NCBI RefSeq assembly: GCF_024347435.1
Contig: NZ_AP025480.1
Span: 2,604,001-2,668,000 of the forward strand
From: Vibrio cyclitrophicus
GTDB lineage: Bacteria; Pseudomonadota; Gammaproteobacteria; Enterobacterales; Vibrionaceae
DNA: 64,000 nucleotides
Reading direction: 5' to 3'
The position numbers were made by a program, and so were the translations under genes. Position 1 is the stretch's first letter. Each line of letters starts with the position of its first letter. The notes under the pieces are model-generated. The model searched no databases. It saw only the letters and a program-made list of their open reading frames with translations, and was not told where the DNA came from. This document shows positions 57,662 through 64,000 of the stretch, piece after piece.

Positions 57662-58597
57662 CTAAGGTAAGGTTATTCTAGCTACTTTGCCTGAAGTATA
57701 CCCAGAAAGGTCGACAGGTTCACTTGCAAATGTCATCGATACGCCTTCAGGCGCACCCAGAATCACTTTATATGGTGCAGCTCCAGAAAGATTTAAGGTC
57801 TGGCCTGCTTTTTTGATGCCAGTAGACAACGTTTTACCCGAAGCATCTTTCACTTGGATCCAGCAATCGGCAGAAAACTGCATCACTAGCTCGTTAACCA
57901 CAGATTCTGGAGCTACCGTTTCTAATTCTGCCGTAACAGAAGCGACGTCTGCAGCTTGTTGTGCTTCTTCCATCTGTTCAACTAGTTCAATAGTTTCTGA
58001 AGTTTCAGCTGTATTTGTAGAAGTCAGATCATCAGAGTTTTCAGTAACAAAAGATGTCTCTGTGTTTTGTTCAGCTTCAATCACTTCTAATGACGTTAAT
58101 TCAGGGTCTAGCGACTCATCGACCATTAGCTCTTCTGAGCTTTCGGTATTAACCAGAGATTGAGACAAGGTGTCTTGCTGTTGGTTCTGCCACCACCACA
58201 ATGAAGACATGCCTACAATCACCGCGAAAATACTCCAAGTTAGGAACATAATACGGCTATTGTGCTTTTCGGTTTTGGTCTTACGAGAAAAGCTCAGCAT
58301 TTCTTGTTCTTGATGTTGAGCGTCACCAGAATGATGAAGCGCATTTAAAACCACTTTCTCATCAAGATTAACGTACTTCGCATATGAGCGAATGTAGCCA
58401 CGCATAAACGTTGCCACTTGGTCAGATTCGAACTGGTTTTCTTCGATTTGTTGAATCAAAGTAACGCGAAGCTTCAAGCGATCAGAGATCTGCTTTTGTG
58501 TTAAACCAAGAGATTCACGCTTATTTTTAAGCAGTGTTCCTGCTTCTAAAGTCGGTGCAACTATTTCAGGTGTTTTTGTGTCGTGTTCTGTGTTCAT
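57662..58597 (-). CDS. rodZ: cell-shape protein RodZ
   Basis: 311 residues. N-terminal helix-turn-helix ([24 protein letters not shown], residues ~20-90) that binds MreB, a basic juxtamembrane stretch, one membrane helix (~115-137), an acidic Glu/Thr/Ser-rich linker, and a C-terminal DUF4115 periplasmic beta domain. First gene of the rodZ-ispG-hisS unit. Confidence 0.95.
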   Translation of the reverse strand: MNTEHDTKTPEIVAPTLEAGTLLKNKRESLGLTQKQISDRLKLRVTLIQQIEENQFESDQVATFMRGYIRSYAKYVNLDEKVVLNALHHSGDAQHQEQEMLSFSRKTKTEKHNSRIMFLTWSIFAVIVGMSSLWWWQNQQQDTLSQSLVNTESSEELMVDESLDPELTSLEVIEAEQNTETSFVTENSDDLTSTNTAETSETIELVEQMEEAQQAADVASVTAELETVAPESVVNELVMQFSADCWIQVKDASGKTLSTGIKKAGQTLNLSGAAPYKVILGAPEGVSMTFASEPVDLSGYTSGKVARITLP

Positions 58598-59038
58598 AGA
58601 GAGTGAACTTCTAAAGTATTATCGCAGGTTGATGAGAGCATGTTTTTATTGTCGTTTAAGCTCAATCTAGCAACCCACTTTATGTGGAATTTTTCCTGTT
58701 ACTTAAATCATCAACCCTTAAAGACAAACATCGGTCATACCGTTATGAACGACGCTCTCAGGAAGCTAGTTTATCAAGTAGCCAACCTAAATAGACATAT
58801 TGATGATCAGTAACAAGCGAGCACTTAAAATTAATTTAAGATTAGTTAATCATAAGCTAATGCCATTACAAGGCAAAAACACTTTAAACAAAATTTACCG
58901 TCAGCTCATGGTTTTGTCCAAAATTTGACGAAAAATGTAAGAAAGCATGGGAAAAAAGTCTAAAAATTGGAAATTAACTCTCCCAAAAAGCAACAAGCCA
59001 GAAGTTAGACTTCTGGCTTGTTTAAATTCCAATCGCGT
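58598..59038. other. intergenic region without pilF
   Basis: 441 AT-rich bases between rlmN and rodZ. The rodZ promoter and the rlmN terminator are here. A pilF/pilW gene often sits at this point in related bacteria; no frame for it is present. Confidence 0.6.
58992..59022 (-). terminator. terminator of rlmN
   Basis: AACAAGCCAGAAGT pairs perfectly with ACTTCTGGCTTGTT over 14 bases with loop TAG, 16 bases after the rlmN stop. Confidence 0.9.
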
Positions 59039-60181
59039 TTAAACCGCTTTTACTTCAATCACACCACCTGCAATGAGGTTAGCTTCTGAGGCGGCTTTCA
59101 GCATTTTGGTACGCTTGGTTCTGTCAATAACATCCCCCACCAATTGGCCACATGCGGCATCAATGTCATCACCACGAGTTTTACGAACCGTTACTGTGTA
59201 GTTGTATTCCATCAGCGTTTTTTGGAAGCGATCAATACGAGAATTACTTGGCTTCTTGTAAGGTGACCCTGGGTAAGGGTTAAATGGAATCAAGTTAATC
59301 TTACATGGCGTATCTTTCATTAGCTCAGCAAGTTCACGAGCATGGTCCATATCGTCATTCACATGATCCAATAGAACGTACTCAACGGTTACTTTACCGC
59401 GGTTAGCATTTGAAGAAGCAATGTAACGACGAACAGACGCTAGGAAGTCTTGGATATCCCAACGGTCGTTGATCGGCATGATTTGGCTACGTAGTGCATC
59501 GTTTGGTGCATGTAGAGAAATCGCAAGTGCTACGTCGATGTTATCAGTCATTTGGTCAAGGCCAGATACAACACCAGAAGTTGATACCGTTACACGACGC
59601 TTAGACAGTGCGAAGCCAAGATCATCAAGCATGATTTCTAATGATGGAATTAGATTCTTCATGTTCAATAGAGGTTCACCCATACCCATCATTACAACGT
59701 TAGTAATTGGGCGACGACCTGTTTCTTTCTCTAGACCAATCTCACGAGATGCACGCCAAATTTGACCAACAATCTCTGAAACTTTTAGGTTACGATTAAA
59801 GCCTTGTTGAGCTGTTGAACAGAATTTACACTCAAGTGCACAACCAACTTGTGAAGATACACATAGCGTCGCACGGTCACCATCTGGGATGTATACGGTT
59901 TCAACGTCTTGGTCGCCAACGCTCATAGCCCATTTAATTGTGCCATCTGTAGAGTGCTGAGCTTCAGAAACAACAGGTGCAACAATCTCACAACGACGTT
60001 GAAGTTTCTCACGTAACTTTTTGTTAATGTTGTTCATTTGTTCGAAGTCATCGACACCGAAGTGATAAATCCACTTCATCACTTGCTCTGCTCTAAACGC
60101 TTTCTCATTCAGTTCTTCTGTGAAAAATTTACGAAGACCTTTACGATCAAAATCGAGTAGATTGACTTTAGCTGTGGTCAT
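59039..60181 (-). CDS. rlmN: 23S rRNA/tRNA adenine-C2 methyltransferase RlmN
   Basis: 380 residues, radical-SAM enzyme that methylates A2503 of 23S rRNA and A37 of some tRNAs. The cluster motif [15 protein letters not shown] (CxxxCxxC) is at ~115-128, GMGEPLLN follows, and the acceptor cysteine is in [12 protein letters not shown]. Full length. Confidence 0.97.
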   Translation of the reverse strand: MTTAKVNLLDFDRKGLRKFFTEELNEKAFRAEQVMKWIYHFGVDDFEQMNNINKKLREKLQRRCEIVAPVVSEAQHSTDGTIKWAMSVGDQDVETVYIPDGDRATLCVSSQVGCALECKFCSTAQQGFNRNLKVSEIVGQIWRASREIGLEKETGRRPITNVVMMGMGEPLLNMKNLIPSLEIMLDDLGFALSKRRVTVSTSGVVSGLDQMTDNIDVALAISLHAPNDALRSQIMPINDRWDIQDFLASVRRYIASSNANRGKVTVEYVLLDHVNDDMDHARELAELMKDTPCKINLIPFNPYPGSPYKKPSNSRIDRFQKTLMEYNYTVTVRKTRGDDIDAACGQLVGDVIDRTKRTKMLKAASEANLIAGGVIEVKAV

Positions 60182-60442
60182 GATGCCTCTCAGTGACGGA
60201 ACAATAATTAAGGGCGCGAATTGTACAGGCTTTACGCAACTTCAACAAGTACTGTAAAACCTTGTGTTTACTAAGACATTCAAACTTAAGTGATTAAAAT
60301 TCACACAACCAAATTTACCTGCTTACGTTTGGCCAATTCAAAGCGAGATTCTCGATTACGCTCCTCCGTCGCTATCGGGAATAACGTAAAAACTTACTCA
60401 GTAACTTTCCATTCATAGTCATCAGGTCACGAGTTCCTCAAA

Positions 60443-60484
60443 CCTCGTCATTCCAGAACCGAGGGACGAGGTATCTGGAATCTC
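60443..60484. repeat. palindromic intergenic repeat (same as at 27746)
   Basis: CCTCGTCATTCCAGA and TCTGGAATCTC flank CGAGGGACGAGG, sharing all but a few bases with 27746-27786. An ATTCCAGA/TCTGGAAT inverted repeat forms a hairpin. It lies between rlmN and ndk in an otherwise gene-free 394-base stretch. Confidence 0.8.
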
Positions 60485-60524
60485 TCTTTTAACTGCACCT
60501 CTTTTCCCACAATCCATCAGATAC

Positions 60525-60556
60525 AATAAAGACCTCACCGAAGTGAAGCCTTTATT
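60525..60556 (-). terminator. possible terminator of ndk
   Basis: AATAAAG pairs with CTTTATT and the inner TCAC with GTGA, around CGAA, with an internal mismatch. It lies 20 bases after the ndk stop; the T-run is weak. Confidence 0.6.
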
Positions 60557-60575
60557 GATACTTGCTGTTGTCTGC

Positions 60576-61010
60576 TTATTCAGCTGGGCGCGGGCAAATT
60601 TCAGATTCTGGGAAGAAGAATTCGATTTCACGAGCTGCTGACTCAGGGCTGTCACTGCCATGTACTGAGTTGTAACGCATGCTGATAGCGTAGTCAGCAC
60701 GGATAGTGCCGCATGCTGCTTCTTCTGGGTTTGTTTTGCCCATCAATTCGCGGTAACGAGCAATCGCGTTTTCGCCTTCAAGTACTTGAACCATGATAGG
60801 ACCAGAAGTCATAAACTCTTTAAGAGCCGGGAAGAATTCTTTGCCTTCGTGTTCTGCGTAGAAGCCACTTGCTTGTTCTTCAGTAAGACGAACCATTTTA
60901 GCAGCAATAATTTCTAGGCCTGCCTTTTCGATGCGGTGGTAGATTTCACCAACAAGGTTACGCTTAACTGCATCTGGCTTAACAATTGAGAACGTTCTTT
61001 CTAGAGCCAT
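60576..61010 (-). CDS. ndk: nucleoside diphosphate kinase
   Basis: 144 residues. [17 protein letters not shown] at the start and the active-site His in [15 protein letters not shown] are typical; it balances nucleoside triphosphates. Normal length. It sits in the usual pepB-ndk-rlmN order. Confidence 0.98.
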   Translation of the reverse strand: MALERTFSIVKPDAVKRNLVGEIYHRIEKAGLEIIAAKMVRLTEEQASGFYAEHEGKEFFPALKEFMTSGPIMVQVLEGENAIARYRELMGKTNPEEAACGTIRADYAISMRYNSVHGSDSPESAAREIEFFFPESEICPRPAE

Positions 61011-61116
61011 AGGGATTCCTTCACTTCATTTTTTTGTTATTAAATACTGAAATTACTGAGATCATTCGATCTTAGTTTCTGAATGAGCGGCATCGAAATA
61101 CCGCACATTCTTATTA

Positions 61117-62412
61117 TTATTTTGCTTGATCGATAAGAAGGCGAGCGAGCGTACGAACACCCATACCCGTTGCACCAGCCGACCATTTATCACTTGCAGA
61201 TTTACGGTAAGTACCTGAGCAATCCAGGTGAATCCAACCTTTTTTGTAGTCGTCTACAAAGTAAGAAAGGAATGCAGCAGCGGTACTTGCACCCGGCGTG
61301 TAATCTCCTGAACTGATGTTTGAAAGATCAGCAAAGTTTGAAGGCAGCATACCACGGTGTAAATCAGCAAGAGGCAGTGGCCATAGGCCTTCTTTCTCTT
61401 GGTTCGCAGCCGTTAGCGCTTGGTGAGACAGTTCATCATCGAAGCTTAATAGTGCATGGTAGTCGTTACCTAGTGCATTTTTCGCTGCGCCAGTTAGCGT
61501 TGCGCAATCAATGATCAATTCTGGATTTTGTGCACTTGCGTACATCAAACCATCAGCAAGAACCAAGCGACCTTCAGCGTCAGTATTCATGATCTCAACC
61601 GTCTTACCATTTTTGTAGGTAATGATGTCGCCAAGCTTCAATGCACGACCAGAGATCATGTTCTCTGCACAACATAGAATAAGCTTAATACGCTTGTTCA
61701 AGCCACGTTCAATTGCAAGACCAAGGCCACCAGTGATGGTTGCAGCGCCGCCCATATCAGCCTTCATTGCTGTCATGAATTGACCTGGCTTGATGCTGTA
61801 ACCGCCTGAGTCGAAAGTGATACCTTTACCGACTAGACAAGCAAATACAGGTGCATTTTCGTCGCCTGTTGGGTTGAAATCCAATTGAAGCATTGCTGAT
61901 GTACGCTCAGAGCCACGCCCTACTGCGTAGATGCCTTCCCAACCTTCAGTTAGTAGATCTTTATCTTTAACGATTTTCGCTTTCACTGTGCCTGCTGGCG
62001 CCACTGACTTGATGTATTCAGCAGCCATTGTCGCTAATTGACGAGGTGCCACTTCTTCAGCGGTTTTGTTGATAATGTCACGAGTCCAATCAGTAGCACG
62101 AATGCGAGCTTCTAGCTCTACTTGATCAGCTTCTGAAAGTGCATCCCATTCCAATGCATTCTTTTTCTTTGGTCCACGGTAGCCTTGGTAGAAAGCCCAA
62201 ACGCTTTCTAGATCCCAACCTTCACCACGAAGTGAAACGAATGCGATACCTTGTCCGTCAAGCGTACGACCAGCACGTTGAACTGCGCCTAAATCGTGAC
62301 CTTCACCAATATGAATTGTCGCTCCTGCTTCAGAAAACGATAAAATAGCTCTAGCTCCCCACTGAGGCTGGGCAGCTTCTTGACTTAAAAATACTGACAT
62401 CTGTGTAGACAT
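61117..62412 (-). CDS. pepB: peptidase B, leucyl aminopeptidase family
   Basis: 431 residues. M17 family metallo-aminopeptidase: [26 protein letters not shown], the [14 protein letters not shown] signature and the catalytic DxxxxD residues are present. It removes N-terminal residues from small peptides. Its place next to iscX is conserved. Confidence 0.96.
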   Translation of the reverse strand: MSTQMSVFLSQEAAQPQWGARAILSFSEAGATIHIGEGHDLGAVQRAGRTLDGQGIAFVSLRGEGWDLESVWAFYQGYRGPKKKNALEWDALSEADQVELEARIRATDWTRDIINKTAEEVAPRQLATMAAEYIKSVAPAGTVKAKIVKDKDLLTEGWEGIYAVGRGSERTSAMLQLDFNPTGDENAPVFACLVGKGITFDSGGYSIKPGQFMTAMKADMGGAATITGGLGLAIERGLNKRIKLILCCAENMISGRALKLGDIITYKNGKTVEIMNTDAEGRLVLADGLMYASAQNPELIIDCATLTGAAKNALGNDYHALLSFDDELSHQALTAANQEKEGLWPLPLADLHRGMLPSNFADLSNISSGDYTPGASTAAAFLSYFVDDYKKGWIHLDCSGTYRKSASDKWSAGATGMGVRTLARLLIDQAK

Positions 62413-62519
62413 GATTTCTCCTTGTCATGAACCACCGTTATTAAGTGGTTCTGATTATTTTTTATTAGCGCACTGATGTTAGCATTATGTAGGAGTAAAA
62501 TGTCATTTTGATAAAAAAA

Positions 62520-62535
62520 CGGACCATAAGGTCCG
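62520..62535 (-). terminator. terminator downstream of iscX
   Basis: CGGACC and GGTCCG flank ATAA, with seven A on the left giving T in the minus-strand transcript. It separates the isc genes from pepB. Confidence 0.8.
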
Positions 62536-62618
62536 CTGTTTTTAGTAAGAATTGTTAACTTGGCTGCGTTTTATATTGGACTGATGCCAACCCACAACCT
62601 AATCATTAGACAAGAGGA

Positions 62619-62819
62619 TTAATCCATCTCATCCATCCAGCACAAAATAATAGCCTCTAAGATTTTCTCATTAGAGTTGTTCGGCGCGTCGTCGAACTCT
62701 TCAAGGTCTAACACCCACTGATGCAAATCGGTAAAACGAACCGTTTTAGGGTCAGTATCTGGGTACAAATCACATAGTTCAATTGCGATATCTCGCGAAT
62801 CAATCCACTTCAAGCTCAT
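62619..62819 (-). CDS. iscX: Fe-S cluster assembly protein IscX
   Basis: 66 residues, acidic. [36 protein letters not shown] is the family signature. Binds IscS and iron and tunes cluster assembly. Last gene of the isc operon, 147 bases after fdx. Confidence 0.95.
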   Translation of the reverse strand: MSLKWIDSRDIAIELCDLYPDTDPKTVRFTDLHQWVLDLEEFDDAPNNSNEKILEAIILCWMDEMD

Positions 62820-62966
62820 AACACTTCCTTATTTTTATCAGCGACGCTCTGTCACCTTTATGATCTATATTCTAGGCCTGTTTCTTAACATGGCTGTTCT
62901 AGTAATGGCTGTCTAAATAATAATTACACAGTTATAACCATAGAAACCGTTACTAAAAACAAGTTC

Positions 62967-63305
62967 TTAGTGATCTTCAGAAGCTAGGTTCAGCGTGTAC
63001 TTTGGAATCTCTACAACAAGATCCGTATCAGCAACTTTAGCTTGGCAACCTAGGCGGGATTCCATCTCTAAGCCCCATGCTTTATCTAGCATGTCGTCTT
63101 CTAGGTCATCGCTCTCTTCTAAAGAATCAAAGCCTTCACGAATCACAACGTGACATGTAGTACATGCACACGACTTCTCACATGCGTGTTCAATACCAAT
63201 ACCGGCCTTCAATGCAACATCAAGAACCGTCTCACCAGTTTTTGCTTCTAAAACAGCGCCTTCTGGACATAGATCTTCGTGAGGTAAAACAATAATCTTT
63301 GGCAT
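62967..63305 (-). CDS. fdx: ISC-type 2Fe-2S ferredoxin
   Basis: 112 residues. Cluster ligands in CEKSCACTTCHVV and the later LGCQAKV fit the adrenodoxin-like Fdx that supplies electrons to IscU. Twenty bases after hscA. Confidence 0.97.
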   Translation of the reverse strand: MPKIIVLPHEDLCPEGAVLEAKTGETVLDVALKAGIGIEHACEKSCACTTCHVVIREGFDSLEESDDLEDDMLDKAWGLEMESRLGCQAKVADTDLVVEIPKYTLNLASEDH

Positions 63306-63325
63306 GTTTATCTATTCTCTAACTA

Positions 63326-64000
63326 TTAAATATTATCGACTGACTGACCTGACAGTGCAGCACGAATTGATTTATCCATACGACGAGAAGCAAAGTCTTG
63401 GCTCGCTTTGTCGATATTTTTAATTTCTAGTTCAATGGCATCGGCATTGTCGCCATTGCGCACTTCAATCAGTGCTTCAATGGCTTGAACAAGTTGTTGC
63501 TTGCCTTGCTCATCCAGCAACTCATCACCATCGGCTTGCATCGCAGCAATTAAGCCTTCAATAACTCGATCCGCTTCTACGCGTTGCTCAGCAAGAGCAC
63601 GCGCTTGCATGTCTTCTTTTGCAAACGTCATCGAATCTTTCAGCATGCTGGCCACTTCGTTATCGCTTAGACCGTAAGAAGGCTTAACTTGGATTTCAGC
63701 TTGAACGCCAGTGCTCTTCTCCATTGCGGTAACCGACAGTAGACCATCAGCATCCACTTGGTAAGTAACGCGAATATGAGCAGCACCTGCTGTCATCGGC
63801 GGGATGCCTTTCAAAGCAAATCGAGCCAGTGAACGACAGTCATCAACCATCTCACGCTCGCCTTGCACGGTGTGTACTGTCATTGCAGTTTGACCGTCTT
63901 TGAACGTGGTAAACTCTTGTGCACGAGCAACTGGGATCGTGGTATTACGAGGGATGATCTTTTCGACTAAGCCACCCATGGTTTCGATACCCAGTGACAG
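63326..64000 (-). CDS. hscA: Fe-S assembly chaperone HscA (C-terminal part)
   Basis: 224 C-terminal residues; the 5' part lies beyond the right edge. The Hsp70 substrate-binding region with [20 protein letters not shown] sequence, [11 protein letters not shown] and [12 protein letters not shown], and the helical lid, are visible. HscA acts with HscB on IscU. The neighbouring fdx-iscX order confirms the call. Confidence 0.96.
   Translation of the reverse strand: MSLGIETMGGLVEKIIPRNTTIPVARAQEFTTFKDGQTAMTVHTVQGEREMVDDCRSLARFALKGIPPMTAGAAHIRVTYQVDADGLLSVTAMEKSTGVQAEIQVKPSYGLSDNEVASMLKDSMTFAKEDMQARALAEQRVEADRVIEGLIAAMQADGDELLDEQGKQQLVQAIEALIEVRNGDNADAIELEIKNIDKASQDFASRRMDKSIRAALSGQSVDNI

Noticed and set aside
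1..64000. CRISPR arrays, tRNA or rRNA genes
   Set aside because: No regularly spaced direct repeats, cloverleaf or rRNA-like sequence was seen on either strand.

Overview
The window reads as part of the main chromosome of a marine Vibrio, most likely of the Splendidus group. Evidence is the Vibrio-like codon use and gene content: guaA/guaB-xseA, hscA-fdx-iscX-pepB-ndk-rlmN-rodZ-ispG-hisS-yfgM-bamB-der, a complete urease plus urea-transport cluster, a GH19 chitinase, and short dispersed palindromic repeats. The species is an inference; no rRNA, tRNA, integrase or CRISPR array is visible.

Region 1 (1-21000) is an accessory island. A DUF429 gene and a YeeE-like sulfur transporter are followed by a two-gene plus-strand unit: a small protein and a putative methyltransferase of the kind found beside phosphorothioation genes. 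Next comes a six-gene, tightly coupled minus-strand operon. In transcription order it holds a DUF262 protein, a PLD-helicase, a 77-residue protein, a DndD-like SMC ATPase, a dnd-associated protein and a DndA cysteine desulfurase. Divergent from it is a three-gene plus-strand operon: DUF4007, a 1118-residue P-loop ATPase and a DndC-like sulfurtransferase. A convergent DUF262-HNH gene closes the block. Together they look like a composite DNA-sulfur (phosphorothioation-type) modification and restriction locus with no recognisable dndB, dndE or dndFGH. A shared palindrome lies upstream of both DUF262 genes.

Region 2 (21000-31400) holds a conserved zinc-binding-like hypothetical gene, plsC, a metallo-beta-lactamase/beta-CASP gene, an AGCS sodium:amino-acid symporter, an acetate-family transporter, an NhaC-type antiporter and a secreted chitinase. 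Repeats and terminators lie between them.

Region 3 (31600-36700) holds guaA, guaB and xseA. The two gua genes are separated by a 175-bp element with terminal inverted repeats and by a perfect match to the PurR operator consensus.

Region 4 (36800-49000) is a 13-gene minus-strand cluster, urtABCDE-ureDABCEJFG. It imports urea, hydrolyses it and assembles the nickel enzyme. A sigma54-type promoter with two upstream NtrC-like sites lies ahead of urtA, which fits nitrogen-limitation control.

Region 5 (49000-64000) starts with a zinc-ribbon gene, a GAF-GGDEF cyclase and an AlaX-like hydrolase. Then come the conserved housekeeping run from der to rlmN, ndk, pepB, iscX, fdx and the 3' end of hscA, which runs off the right edge.
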